Assembly: GCA_037138755.1 (NCBI GenBank)
Contig: JBAXHT010000004.1
Coordinates: forward strand, 1 to 64,000
Length of the DNA: 64,000 nucleotides
Direction of reading: 5' to 3'
Origin: Armatimonadota bacterium
GTDB lineage: Bacteria > Armatimonadota > Fimbriimonadia > Fimbriimonadales > Fimbriimonadaceae
Of the stretch, positions 17,228 to 26,258 are shown piece after piece. The position numbers and the translations under genes are program-made. Position 1 is the stretch's first letter; each line of letters opens with the position of its first letter. Under the pieces are notes generated by a model. The model did not search any database. It was given only the letters and a program-made list of their open reading frames with translations, and was not told the origin of the DNA.

Positions 17228-17932
17228 TTAAAGTTCGGTTCCGGCGTAGTCTTGGGCCCTGAACAACTTTCCAGAAGTACCGTCGTCTATCAGAGCCGGA
17301 ACCAGTGCTCCGGGAAGCACGGATTCTACCGAGTTTGGCGCGTTCGGACCGCCCAAATCGGTTCGCAACCAGCCTGGATCGAGGAGATTCATCAGGACGC
17401 CGGTGCCCTCAAGTTTTCCGACAGAGTCGAGAACGAACTTATCGACTGCCGCTTTGGACACAGCATATGCAATCAGTTCAGGCTGATCAGCGATTCCGGA
17501 AGTTACATTGATAAGCCGACCCCAGCCACGCTCAACCATGCCGGGAATGAATGCGTGGCAAATCCTGATCAGTGCCGTGACATTCACCTCGAAGCTAACG
17601 CGGAGATCCTCTCCGGGCACGCTGAGCCAATCGCTGCGATAAGGGGTCATGAGTGCGGCGTTGTTGTAAACGATATCGATGTTCGGTCCCTTCAACAACT
17701 CCGCCACCATCTCGCCGACTTGGCCGGCATCTCCGAGATCCGCCGCGATTTGACGCGTTTGAACCCCTGCGGCTTCTAACTCCTTTGCAAGTGCAACCGT
17801 GTGCGAAGTATCTCTACTATGAAGAATGATGTTGCAGCCATGGCTGGCCAGCCCCAGGCTCACTTGTCGACCGATGCCTCGGCTTGCTCCGGTCACTAAT
17901 GCCCATTTTCCGTTGATGTTTGATTTGTTCAT
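17228..17932 (-). CDS. Short-chain dehydrogenase/reductase
   Basis: A 234-residue SDR with TGASRGIGRQ (NAD(P)-binding), YNNAALM, catalytic LINVTSG and YxxxK as YAVSK (about 152-156). First gene of the SDR/ThuA/SDR operon. ATG at 17932 is 4 nt after a -10 box TAGAAT with a perfect -35 TTGACA 16 nt further up, so it has its own strong, near-leaderless promoter even though the GH5 gene ends only about 30 nt upstream. Confidence 0.9.
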   Translation of the reverse strand: MNKSNINGKWALVTGASRGIGRQVSLGLASHGCNIILHSRDTSHTVALAKELEAAGVQTRQIAADLGDAGQVGEMVAELLKGPNIDIVYNNAALMTPYRSDWLSVPGEDLRVSFEVNVTALIRICHAFIPGMVERGWGRLINVTSGIADQPELIAYAVSKAAVDKFVLDSVGKLEGTGVLMNLLDPGWLRTDLGGPNAPNSVESVLPGALVPALIDDGTSGKLFRAQDYAGTEL

Positions 17933-17936
17933 GATT

Positions 17937-17964
17937 ATTCTATGTGCTTGAAAATGATTGTCAA
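17937..17964 (-). promoter_or_regulatory. Strong promoter TTGACA-N16-TAGAAT
   Basis: On the minus strand TTGACA (17964-17959), a 16-nt spacer and TAGAAT (17942-17937) lie 4 nt from the ATG at 17932. It is the best sigma-70-type promoter I see in the window. Its -35 overlaps the stop codon of the GH5 gene. Confidence 0.75.
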
Positions 17965-20105
17965 TTGGTCTTTTTGCGATTGGCTAACGCCTCTTTCACG
18001 TACTTGCCCCAATATGAAGTGGGCTTGTAGCTCCAATCCGTGATAATGCAAGGGTTGGCGCTCGGATGGAAACTCCACGCGGTCCAGTTCAGCTTGTGCT
18101 TCTCGATGTAGGCCATCACCGCTGGCGCCCAATCTTCGGTGTAAACGTTTTCGTGCGGCGGATCGCCTTCCTTCCACGGCTTAGTTCCAACCTCTCCCAC
18201 GATCACAGGGTACTTGGCAAAGACTGGGGTGACATTCGCATCCCAATCCTTCTTCCATGGGTAGATGTGCGTGGCGTAGACAATGCCGTTCCCGGATGGA
18301 TCGTTGAGACCATAGCCGCTAAGAACACCTCGGAGGTCGTACGCCCAGTCCAACCCTCCCGCGACGACGACATTCTTTGCGCCGGTGGACCTGACGGTGT
18401 TAAGTAGTGTCTGCATTCCAGGCGAACGGTAAGTAACTCCCTTGCTCGAGTCCTCCACTTGGCCGCCGTTCTTCCAGATCTCCCAAGACACGCTGTGTGG
18501 TTCGTTGTATAGGTCAAATAGCACCGCTGGGTTGTTAGCGTAGCGCTTGGCGAAGTCCTTCCAAAACACGACGGTATTTGCGTCCGGCATCTTGTGCTGG
18601 CCAACGTTTTGACCCCACTGTCCAGCGTCCGACCAGTGCAGGTCGAGCAACACGTAGCAGTTCTTTTCGGCGATCTTTTTGACAATGTCGTCAACAATCT
18701 TTCTGTACGATTCGCCGCGATCGGCTTTTTGCTGTCCCTTCTCGTATCCGAACCAGAGGTCTTGAGTCAGAGGAATTCGGATGATGTTTGCATTCCAACC
18801 GTCAATGGCGACGTCGATCGACTCCATGACGTGTTCGCCAACCGGACTCCAGTCCAAACTTGGAACGTTCACTCCCTGAAGTCGCACAAGGTTTCCTTTC
18901 GCGTCTCTAAGCTGCTTACCTACAACCCGCAGCCCCGCCTGAGCGGAACCTCGATTCTCGAATGCGATGTCGTCGATCAAAAAGCTACCGCTGACTTTGC
19001 CGCTTGGGTTGATGCCGAGGTCGAGTTGGCTCACAATTCTCGGATCGAAGCCGTCTGGTTGAACTAGATCAGTAAGTGGGATCGCAACTTCGTGCCAGTT
19101 GCCATCCCGGAAATCTGGACAATACTTCGCGATGCGAGTCTTCGATGTGTGATGTTCAGGAGTATCAAGCACGTCTCCATTACAAAGGAGTTGGGCGTCG
19201 AGATCACCTGTGCTGCCCTGAGCCTTGATCCAGAATGTCAGGTGCGTCATCGAGCGGATGTCAGTGCCGATGTTCGTGCCTTTTTTCCAATCGAACCAGT
19301 GGAGACCGCAGCCAATCCAAACGTTGTCATCGTCAAATTTGAACTCAAGAGCCGTGTCGCCGCTATGCGCTTCACCTATCTTAGGTGCGTAACTTGAAGT
19401 TGGCGGATTCGCCCATCCGCCGGAAGTTCTTGCTGTTTCGCCGTCCCATACAACCACCCTTGTCGGTTGCGCGGGCATTTTTGAAACGTTTTCAGTTGGC
19501 TTTGCTGCGGCGACGGGAGCCTGCGGACCAGCAACCAGAGACACGTTCGAGAACCAATAGGCTGCCCCAGGCTGAGTCGCAAGGTTTGTGAAAGTAATCC
19601 GGGCGTTCGTGTCGTCCCAAGGGCCGCTGAACGAAAAGGTTCGCTTCTCCCACTTGTTCGTCAGACTGACTTCTGAAGCGGCGCCGTGGTGCTCCCAAGG
19701 CTCATGGTTCTGCATGCAATTGACGGTGATGACGGTGGGACGCTCCGCTTTAGCCCAATAGGATAGGGTGTATTTGCGCCCTTTCTCAATTTTCAACCCG
19801 CCCTGATGAAGCTGAACTTGCCATGATTGCTCACCCTTGTTTTGAATACTGACTTTGAGAGCGGCAACCCCGCCGGGACCATTTTTTGTCACTGTCATCG
19901 ACCCTTTGGCGCCACCTGCCTGCTCCAGAACCCACGGCTTCATTCCTCTCGCATAGTTGCCATTTGTTAATAGTTCGGTCAACTTCTGCGAAACCGGCCT
20001 CGCTGAGAAGCCGGGCCGCTTCTGCAAAGCGGTGCAGATAGCCGTGGCTGCCATGCCGAAAATGACAATCGAAGAGATGTACGAAAAGGAGTTGATTTTC
20101 TTCAC
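17961..20105 (-). CDS. Secreted GH5-type glycoside hydrolase with two N-terminal carbohydrate-binding-like domains
   Basis: A 714-residue exported enzyme. An N-terminal hydrophobic signal/anchor spans residues 8-25. A CBM4/9-like jelly roll is at about 44-192 (NGNYARGMKPW, WSKAE-type strand YWAKAERP) and a second jelly-roll module like CBM11 at about 215-385 (LTFWIKAQGS, GSFLIDDIAFEN). The catalytic (beta/alpha)8 domain runs from about 395 to 710. The acid/base is E535 in DLYNEPH and the nucleophile E638 in IVGEVGT; an upstream WNANIIRIPL strand and DLHW fit clan GH-A family 5. It likely cuts a beta-glucan or mannan outside the cytoplasm. The GTG start overlaps the LacI stop as GTGA, so both are one operon controlled by the LacI protein. 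Confidence 0.9.
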   Translation of the reverse strand: MKKINSFSYISSIVIFGMAATAICTALQKRPGFSARPVSQKLTELLTNGNYARGMKPWVLEQAGGAKGSMTVTKNGPGGVAALKVSIQNKGEQSWQVQLHQGGLKIEKGRKYTLSYWAKAERPTVITVNCMQNHEPWEHHGAASEVSLTNKWEKRTFSFSGPWDDTNARITFTNLATQPGAAYWFSNVSLVAGPQAPVAAAKPTENVSKMPAQPTRVVVWDGETARTSGGWANPPTSSYAPKIGEAHSGDTALEFKFDDDNVWIGCGLHWFDWKKGTNIGTDIRSMTHLTFWIKAQGSTGDLDAQLLCNGDVLDTPEHHTSKTRIAKYCPDFRDGNWHEVAIPLTDLVQPDGFDPRIVSQLDLGINPSGKVSGSFLIDDIAFENRGSAQAGLRVVGKQLRDAKGNLVRLQGVNVPSLDWSPVGEHVMESIDVAIDGWNANIIRIPLTQDLWFGYEKGQQKADRGESYRKIVDDIVKKIAEKNCYVLLDLHWSDAGQWGQNVGQHKMPDANTVVFWKDFAKRYANNPAVLFDLYNEPHSVSWEIWKNGGQVEDSSKGVTYRSPGMQTLLNTVRSTGAKNVVVAGGLDWAYDLRGVLSGYGLNDPSGNGIVYATHIYPWKKDWDANVTPVFAKYPVIVGEVGTKPWKEGDPPHENVYTEDWAPAVMAYIEKHKLNWTAWSFHPSANPCIITDWSYKPTSYWGKYVKEALANRKKTN

Positions 20106-21142
20106 AAGATTGATCTCCCAGGGCTAATTTGATCCTTGGGCGGAGCGCTTGACGAGCGGACGATGAGTTTGGGAGTTACGATGATTGACTGAGGCGCCGG
20201 ATCAGGGTGTGTTCCCTGAATCCGCGCTACGAGAAGGCCGACGAAGGCGGAGGTGAGCGGCGAAATGTGCGTGCCAACCGTCGTCAATTGAGGCGAGAGG
20301 TAGGTAGCAAGATCGAGGTTGTCGAAACCAACCACGGTCATGTCGTTTGGAATCGATACGCCCTGGTCCTCTAGCTGTCGATACACGACGGCCGCCAGAG
20401 AATCCTGATAGGCGAATATTGCAGTTGGGGGCTCCGGTAGTTTCAGAAGATTGGTGACTCCAAGCCTCACATCCGCCTCGCTGGCGACCTCAATCACCAT
20501 CTCGGGCAGCAGCGGAATGCCGCGTTCGTTCAGAGCCTCGGAAAATCCAACCATTCGATCGAGAGCCCCTCTATGCGGAGGCTTTCCTAGAACCGCAATG
20601 CGCGTATGACCCAAATCTGCGAGATGATGAGCGAGTTCTCGTCCCCCTACGGCATCATCTCCGGCTACAAGATCGAGGTGTTCGGCATCCGGAACCCAGC
20701 CCATGATCACCACCGGGGTTCCCGAAGCCGCAATGGAGTTGACTTGAGTTCGAGCGACCAGGCCACGCTCTCCAGTGACAAGCAATATTCCATCAGCCCG
20801 ACTCCCAGACAGAGAGGAGATGCACGCGACCTCCGACTCTTGATCCGCCGCACTCAGTTGGAGCTGCAGGCTGTAGCCAGCCAGCTTCGCATGGTCGGCG
20901 ACCTGCTGGATGAGCTCTGGGTAGAACGGGTTCGAGACTTCTGGAACAACCAATCCGATCGTGTTCGTTTTGCGACTCTTCAGATTTCTGGCTACCTGAT
21001 TGACTTGATAGCCTGATTCCCGCGCCAGGGATTGGATGCGCGCTTTTGTCGAAGGGTTAACCAGTGGACTATCTGCAAGAGCGCGAGACACCGTTGAGTG
21101 CGAAACACCTGCCTGAAGCGCCAAGTCTTCAAGTGTAATCAC
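20102..21142 (-). CDS. LacI family transcriptional regulator
   Basis: A 346-residue repressor if started at GTG 21142. The HTH is ITLEDLALQAGVSHSTVSRAL, the hinge helix follows (QVARNLKSRKT), then the periplasmic-binding-protein-like effector domain (IGLVVPEVSNPFYPEL to the end). The open frame extends to GTG 21175, but GGAG lies 8 nt before GTG 21142, LacI proteins normally begin a few residues before this HTH, and the longer form would start inside an operator half. It forms an operon with the GH5 enzyme. Effector is probably an oligosaccharide made by that enzyme; inferred. Two matching operator-like sites lie just upstream. Confidence 0.92.
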   Translation of the reverse strand: MITLEDLALQAGVSHSTVSRALADSPLVNPSTKARIQSLARESGYQVNQVARNLKSRKTNTIGLVVPEVSNPFYPELIQQVADHAKLAGYSLQLQLSAADQESEVACISSLSGSRADGILLVTGERGLVARTQVNSIAASGTPVVIMGWVPDAEHLDLVAGDDAVGGRELAHHLADLGHTRIAVLGKPPHRGALDRMVGFSEALNERGIPLLPEMVIEVASEADVRLGVTNLLKLPEPPTAIFAYQDSLAAVVYRQLEDQGVSIPNDMTVVGFDNLDLATYLSPQLTTVGTHISPLTSAFVGLLVARIQGTHPDPAPQSIIVTPKLIVRSSSAPPKDQISPGRSIL

Positions 21143-21169
21143 TTGATGAACTCCATTGGACAACGAGCT

Positions 21170-21218
21170 TTGCACACGATTGCAAAGATGCTACCTTAGG
21201 CTCTTGCAATCGTGTGCA
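21170..21218. promoter_or_regulatory. Paired LacI-type operators
   Basis: TGCACACGATTGCA (21171-21184) and TGCAATCGTGTGCA (21205-21218) are exact reverse complements with 20 bp between them, so centres are 34 bp apart. Each is itself an imperfect dyad (TGCA-N6-TGCA). They lie 28-76 bp upstream of the proposed lacI-family start. The pair is well placed for autoregulation by the LacI-family protein. Confidence 0.78.
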
Positions 21219-21282
21219 GAAATTTTCCAATTTGCCGAACGGTCTCTATCTCTCTAAGCCGAAATACAAACCTGTTTCAGCA

Positions 21283-22143
21283 TCAGAGTGCTTTCTTGTA
21301 CAGTTCGAGGAGTCTTGCCCAGGCCTTCTCCGCCAGAGGCTCGTTGTAAACCGCCGAATCTGGTGGGCACCAGCCGTGGGCTGCGCCTTCGTAGACTTCG
21401 ACTTCAGAGTGCATCCCTGCCTTCTCGAAAGTTTCTTTCAAAATCGTCTTGTGCGTCGGAGTGCGTTTGTCGTCGTTCTCGGCGATGGCGACTAGGTAGT
21501 GCGCTTTCGTTGTCAACGCAATTAGGTGCGGACTGGTCGGCTTGTCATTTACCAAACCTCCACCGTGGAAGCTAGCGACAGCACCGACCCGCTCTGGTAC
21601 GGCCGCCGCGGTTCGGAAGGCGATTGACCCACCCATGCAGTAGCCCTGGGTTCCGATTCGGTGCTTCTTCGAAACACTGGGTTGTTTATCGAGCCATTCG
21701 ATGAGAGCCTTGGCGTCAGTTGCCGCGGTTGTCTCATTCAGTGCCGAAGCCAAGGGCCGAAGTTCGGCGATGGGAACCGTCGTTCCGCCAACCATGTCGG
21801 CAGCCTTCTTTGAGCGATAGAACGGGTTCACAACGAGAACCGAGTAGCCAGACTCTGCAAGTCGTTTTGCCATCTTCTTGAACGCGGGGCGCAACCCGAA
21901 AATATCGGGCCAGATGATAACAGCTGGTGCAGTTCCCTTGGCGGGATGAACAAAGTAGCAGTCAGCAACTCCGTCTGGAGTCGTTATCGTCACTTCCGAT
22001 TCGGTGACTTCGGCGGCATTGACGACTGCGGGCAACATCATCGCCATCCCTGCACTCAGCAGAATTCCAAACTGCCGACGAGTCACCTGTCCCCGTTTCT
22101 CAAACTCCTGACGATCTTTTTCAAACTGATCTTGTTCGCACAT
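21283..22143 (-). CDS. Tat-exported dienelactone hydrolase family protein
   Basis: A 286-residue alpha/beta hydrolase of the dienelactone hydrolase family. Residues 22-43 form a twin-arginine signal (TRRQFGILLSAGMAMM, cleavage near NAA). The catalytic triad is Cys169 in GYCMGG, an Asp in AENDDKRTP (223/224) and H255 in AAHGWCPP, the Cys-His-Asp set of this family. Substrate unknown; homologues cleave cyclic esters, and many are carboxymethylenebutenolidase-like. Single gene; start supported by TAAAGT 6 nt upstream. Confidence 0.88.
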   Translation of the reverse strand: MCEQDQFEKDRQEFEKRGQVTRRQFGILLSAGMAMMLPAVVNAAEVTESEVTITTPDGVADCYFVHPAKGTAPAVIIWPDIFGLRPAFKKMAKRLAESGYSVLVVNPFYRSKKAADMVGGTTVPIAELRPLASALNETTAATDAKALIEWLDKQPSVSKKHRIGTQGYCMGGSIAFRTAAAVPERVGAVASFHGGGLVNDKPTSPHLIALTTKAHYLVAIAENDDKRTPTHKTILKETFEKAGMHSEVEVYEGAAHGWCPPDSAVYNEPLAEKAWARLLELYKKAL

Positions 22144-22149
22144 ATCGTC

Positions 22150-22155
22150 ACTTTA
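22150..22155 (-). promoter_or_regulatory. -10 box TAAAGT, leaderless-type
   Basis: TAAAGT on the minus strand, then 6 nt, then ATG at 22143. No obvious -35. Confidence 0.45.
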
Positions 22156-22209
22156 GCCGATCCTCGAAGAAAACTACGATCCTTCTCTTTGCCAGCGGCC
22201 AAAGTCGCG

Positions 22210-22785
22210 TCAATCTTCGAGCAAAATGACTTCCAGTTTTCGCGGTCCGTGAACGCCCTCGACTCGAACTAACTCGATATCGCTGGTCGCGCTTGGGCCG
22301 CTGATGAAGGTGAGTGGACGAGTCGGGTCCAGACGTTGAAGAGCTTCTTCGAGCGTGGCAACAATCTGGTCAGCCCGGATGATGCAGATGTGATGATCGG
22401 GGATCAGGGTGATCGCTCGCCGTCCCTGGTCGGGTCCGGAGTCGAGCACAATGGTTCCAGATTCCTCGATCCCGACGGCGCACATGGTGATCGTGGTATC
22501 AAATAGCGCTAGATCGGCATGTGAGTAGTCTTTATCGCTTTGGGCCGGAAAGATGAAAAAGTCAAACTGTTCCGGGGTGAGACATTGCTTGTTTTCACAA
22601 AGAGTGGCAAGCAGAGATTCAATATCATTTCGTGTTGTTCGGTAGACAGTCGCGCGATAGTCTTCAACTCGCTCCACAAACGCCTCCAAAGAAGCGGGCC
22701 GTTTTTCCACTGGCACGCGCTTGTGGAGAGCAGGAGTCACGGCCGCCGAACGGATGCGTCTGAGGATGAGTTCCTTACTGTCCAC
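22210..22785 (-). CDS. lutC: L-lactate utilisation protein LutC
   Basis: A 191-residue LUD-domain protein (YkgG/LutC family), the non-Fe-S subunit of the LutABC lactate oxidase. The LUD core spans about residues 45-190, ending in ISGPSATSDIELVRVEGVHGPRKLEVIL, a strongly conserved LutC signature (SATADIE-like and HGP). GTG start 22785 has GGAG 5 nt upstream and overlaps the LutB stop by 11 nt. Last gene of the rhamnose/lactate operon, where it completes oxidation of L-lactate to pyruvate. Confidence 0.93.
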   Translation of the reverse strand: MDSKELILRRIRSAAVTPALHKRVPVEKRPASLEAFVERVEDYRATVYRTTRNDIESLLATLCENKQCLTPEQFDFFIFPAQSDKDYSHADLALFDTTITMCAVGIEESGTIVLDSGPDQGRRAITLIPDHHICIIRADQIVATLEEALQRLDPTRPLTFISGPSATSDIELVRVEGVHGPRKLEVILLED

Positions 22786-24160
22786 GTTTGCTCCACCAAG
22801 TTCGGAATGACTCAGCTGGCACTTCGGGCATCTCCCGAGAATCAGTCCAGCCTTTCACGAGGCCAAGGCCAGAGACAATCGAAACTCCCAAACGCCGCCC
22901 CTTCAGCGCGGCTGAGAACCGGCGATGATCCGACATCATCCAGAAGGCGGCTCGAAACGCCGAGGACTCAGCGGGATTCTTAGCAGTCTTGCCCCGGAGG
23001 TAAGCCAAAACCTCGGGAATGTTGATTTTTACCGGACAAGCCTCATAACACGCCCCGCACATTGAACTGGCGAAGGGAAGTGTGTTTGCGTTCTTGTGCT
23101 CCATTCCTAGCAGTTGGGGAGTGAGAATCGCGCCGATCGGGCCGGGGTAAACGCTACCGTAGGCATGGCCGCCGGTTCGCTGATACACCGGGCAGACATT
23201 GAGGCACGCGGAGCACCGGATGCAGCGAAGGGTTTGGCGCCCAACGGCATCGGCCAAAACGGTCGTCCGCCCATTATCCAGCAGGATGAGGTGAAACTCC
23301 TGAGGACCGTCGCCTGGAGTCACACCAGTCCAGATTGAGGTGTATGGGTTCATCCGCTCAGCGGTGCTCGACCTAGGGAGCAGCCGCATCAGAGTTGCGA
23401 CATCTTCCCACTTAGGAAGAACCTTTTCGATCCCCATAATCGTTACCAGAACCTCTGGTAGGGTCAGGCACATCCGACCGTTTCCTTCGGATTCGACAAC
23501 TCCGATGCAGCCGGTCTCGGCGACGGCAAAATTTGCTCCGCTGACTGCCATTTTGGCTTCCAGGAATTTCTGCCGGAGGTGAGTTCGTGCGATCTCGGCC
23601 AGAGCTGCGGGCTCAGATGTCTCCGCACGAACTCCGAGTTTGGCTTCAAAGAGAGCTCGAATCTCGTCGCGATTCTTGTGAATCGCAGGCACAAGGATGT
23701 GGCTCGGCGAGTCATCTGCGAGTTGACATATGAGCTCCGCCAGATCAGTCTCTAGGGCCGTTATGCCCTGAGCGGCAAGGCCATCGTTGAGTTCAATTTC
23801 ATCACTCGTGATGCTTTTGACTTTCACAACCTTTGACACCTGGTGTGACTTGGCAATCATTGCCACAATCTCGACAGCCTGGGTCGCGGTAGCCGCCCAA
23901 TGAACCTTTCCACCGGCCGCAACCACCTTTTCTTCAAGAATTAGAAGATTCTCTTCTAAGTTGGCGAGCGCCTCGTCCTTCAGCATCGATCCGGCAGTTC
24001 GAGTCTGCTCCCAATCGGCAATCTCGGCGACGACCTTCTCCCGCTTCGAGCAGATTGTTCGGGTCGCAAAGCCCAGATTGTGTCGAAGTGTGCGATTCTT
24101 GAGCGTCTCCCGCGCGGCGTCCGAGAAGGACATCGAGGGCCGGATTCCGCCCCCGCTCAT
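22775..24160 (-). CDS. lutB: L-lactate utilisation iron-sulfur protein LutB
   Basis: A 461-residue LutB/YkgF protein. The N-terminal LUD domain (about 40-290) is followed by a ferredoxin-like region with CIRCSACLNVCPVYQ and a second cluster CGACYEACPVKI, ligating two [4Fe-4S] centres, and a C-terminal hydrophobic/Trp-rich tail. The open frame extends to 24253, but ATG 24160 is the better start: it overlaps the LutA stop as ATGA, has AGGAG just upstream, and the extra 31 residues are encoded inside lutA. The partner genes lutA and lutC flank it. Confidence 0.94.
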   Translation of the reverse strand: MSGGGIRPSMSFSDAARETLKNRTLRHNLGFATRTICSKREKVVAEIADWEQTRTAGSMLKDEALANLEENLLILEEKVVAAGGKVHWAATATQAVEIVAMIAKSHQVSKVVKVKSITSDEIELNDGLAAQGITALETDLAELICQLADDSPSHILVPAIHKNRDEIRALFEAKLGVRAETSEPAALAEIARTHLRQKFLEAKMAVSGANFAVAETGCIGVVESEGNGRMCLTLPEVLVTIMGIEKVLPKWEDVATLMRLLPRSSTAERMNPYTSIWTGVTPGDGPQEFHLILLDNGRTTVLADAVGRQTLRCIRCSACLNVCPVYQRTGGHAYGSVYPGPIGAILTPQLLGMEHKNANTLPFASSMCGACYEACPVKINIPEVLAYLRGKTAKNPAESSAFRAAFWMMSDHRRFSAALKGRRLGVSIVSGLGLVKGWTDSREMPEVPAESFRTWWSKRGQ

Positions 24161-24891
24161 TTGGGCTCCTGCGATGCCAGAACCTCGGCAAGATGGATAA
24201 CCTTCGGGACTTTGCCATCCTTTCGTAGGCCCCCGCCGATGTGCATCAAGCAACTATTGTCGATGGCAACGCAATACTCGACATCAAGCGCGCAGATTGT
24301 TTCGCACTTATCCTGAAGCATCGCGGCGCTCGTGTCGGAGTTCTTCAGGCTAAATGTTCCGCCAAAGCCGCAGCACTGCCACTTCTCGCTCAGCTCCACA
24401 AAATCGAGACCTTGAACTTGGCGGAGTAACTGCTCAGGAGAATCTTTCAGTCCGAGAGCTCGTGCGCCGTGACAAGTTGGATGGTACGTGACCCGATGCG
24501 GGAAGTATGGGTTGAGCACATCCATGCCGCCAAACTTCAAAATGAACTCGCTCAATTCAAATAGCTTTCCGTCCATCTTTGCGGCGCGTTCGATGAGATT
24601 TGAATTCTGTGTCCAATGACCAGCGTGGCCGAACATTTCGCGAACGTTTGCCACACAGGAGCCGCTAGGGGAAACAATGCATTCTGCATCTTCGTAGATG
24701 TCCAGCCAGCGCTCGGCGAGTTGGATCGCTTCATCGGTGTAGCCAGAATTGAGGTGCATTTGGCCACAGCAAGTCTGGCGTGGATCAAACTCGACTGAAT
24801 GTCCAAGACGCTCTAGAATTTCGGTCGTTGCGACACCGGTGCCAGGGTAAAGCGCATCGTTCAGGCAGGTAATGAAGAGCTGAATGGTCAT
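24157..24891 (-). CDS. lutA: L-lactate utilisation protein LutA (Fe-S oxidoreductase)
   Basis: A 244-residue LutA/YkgE protein with the two Cys-rich CCG domains of heterodisulfide-reductase type: RQTCCGQMHLNSGY (about 60-73), and HPTCHGAR with KWQCCGFGGTFSLK (about 137-180). It oxidises L-lactate together with LutB and LutC. ATG at 24891 overlaps the rhamnulokinase stop by 4 nt (ATGA), so lactate oxidation is coupled in translation to rhamnose breakdown, whose lactaldehyde product yields lactate. Confidence 0.94.
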   Translation of the reverse strand: MTIQLFITCLNDALYPGTGVATTEILERLGHSVEFDPRQTCCGQMHLNSGYTDEAIQLAERWLDIYEDAECIVSPSGSCVANVREMFGHAGHWTQNSNLIERAAKMDGKLFELSEFILKFGGMDVLNPYFPHRVTYHPTCHGARALGLKDSPEQLLRQVQGLDFVELSEKWQCCGFGGTFSLKNSDTSAAMLQDKCETICALDVEYCVAIDNSCLMHIGGGLRKDGKVPKVIHLAEVLASQEPK

Positions 24892-26258
24892 GGTTTCGGC
24901 TCAAAACTGATCAGTTGACTACTTCGCCGAACTACATCTCGAATCGAATCGCCTTCGAGGTCGCCTGCCGCGTGAAACTGCATCAGCAGATTCCCCATGA
25001 GAGTTGCCTCAACCGGCCCCGCAACCACTTGCAATCCACTGCGGTCTGCAATGAGTTGGTTCAATACCGAGTTCTGTGATCCGCCCCCGACAATATGAAT
25101 CGTGGTTATCTTTCGGTTAGTCACTCTTGCAACATCCCGAACCAAAAGAACCGTCTTCTCCGCGAGACTCACAAGGATAGCCGCCACGACCTCGGCCTGG
25201 CACGCGTCTCCAATCTCGCTGATCACCCGATCTGGCATGTCTGGGCCAGGTGCGAGAAACTTCGGAAGATCAGGGTCGAACGCCTTCGCTTCTCTCAGGA
25301 ACGGTTTGCTGGATTCAATCAGCGCATCCCAATCCTGCAGATCCCAAGCGCGGGCGCACTCCTGGAGAATCCAAAGACCCATCATGTTTTTGAGCAGCCT
25401 GGTTGTTCCAAACGCACCGCCTTCATTCGACCAACCTTCATTGCCCTCCATCAACGGTGCAGCAAGCTCGACTCCGACTAGCGACCATGTTCCGCTACTG
25501 ACATAGGCGCACGCTTCTGGATCTTCCATCGGAACAGCGAGGACTGCCGAGGCGGTGTCGTGGGTGGCGGGCAGGATAACCTCCGTTTTTGCCAGCCCTG
25601 CGGCTGACTTGAATCTGAAGCTCAGCTCTCCAATGTTCGTTCCTGGCGGGAAGATTTCGGGCATGAACTCTTCCGAGACTCCGCACCACTCGAGTAACTC
25701 TGGGATCCACTTTCCGGTGACTGGACTCAACATCTGCGTCGTGCTCGCGTTGGTGTACTCAGTCCCCCGGTAAGAGGTCATCATATTGTGGAAGACGTCC
25801 GGGATCAGAAACATCTGGTTGTCGGCACCTTCGAGATCGTCTGTCGCGCACTTGAGCTGAAAGAGAGTGTTAAACGGGAGCAACTGCAACCCAGTGAGCC
25901 GGGTGATCATCTCCTTTTCGTCATCGCTCAGCCTGTCCAGCACTCCGTCCGTTCGTGGGTGACGGTAGCAGTACAGGTCCGCCATGATGTCTCCATCGTC
26001 AGAAATTAGTGCGTAATCGACCGCCCAAGAATCGACTCCTACGCTCGCTACCTCGCCGGCTTGACCGGCTATCATGAGTCCTCGAACCGCTTCTTCGTAG
26101 AGCCTGTCGAAGTCCCAAACCGGTCCGTTGGGGGATGTGTACGGAGAGTTCTCGAATCGGTGGACGATTTCGAACTCTAACCGCCCATCGACGATCGTCC
26201 CAACCGCCACTCGGCCTGAGCTTGCCCCAAGATCAATCGCAACTCGTCTAGCGGACAT
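24888..26258 (-). CDS. rhaB: Rhamnulokinase RhaB
   Basis: A FGGY-family kinase (456 residues from ATG 26258; 464 if the in-frame TTG at 26282 is used). It phosphorylates L-rhamnulose to L-rhamnulose-1-phosphate. The N-terminal ATPase motif VAIDLGASSGRVAVG, the catalytic region GVDSWAVDYALI, the ATHDTASAVLAVP motif and the second-domain IVGGGSQNSVLNQL nucleotide-binding loop match RhaB. The start overlaps the stop of the aldolase gene; the downstream gene is lutA. Its place between rhamnulose-1-P aldolase and the lactate genes fits the pathway order. Confidence 0.94.
   Translation of the reverse strand: MSARRVAIDLGASSGRVAVGTIVDGRLEFEIVHRFENSPYTSPNGPVWDFDRLYEEAVRGLMIAGQAGEVASVGVDSWAVDYALISDDGDIMADLYCYRHPRTDGVLDRLSDDEKEMITRLTGLQLLPFNTLFQLKCATDDLEGADNQMFLIPDVFHNMMTSYRGTEYTNASTTQMLSPVTGKWIPELLEWCGVSEEFMPEIFPPGTNIGELSFRFKSAAGLAKTEVILPATHDTASAVLAVPMEDPEACAYVSSGTWSLVGVELAAPLMEGNEGWSNEGGAFGTTRLLKNMMGLWILQECARAWDLQDWDALIESSKPFLREAKAFDPDLPKFLAPGPDMPDRVISEIGDACQAEVVAAILVSLAEKTVLLVRDVARVTNRKITTIHIVGGGSQNSVLNQLIADRSGLQVVAGPVEATLMGNLLMQFHAAGDLEGDSIRDVVRRSSQLISFEPKP

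Noticed and set aside
24161-24253. N-terminal extension of LutB
   Set aside because: These 31 codons lie inside lutA, precede the conserved domain and are less likely than ATG 24160, which has AGGAG and an ATGA overlap.
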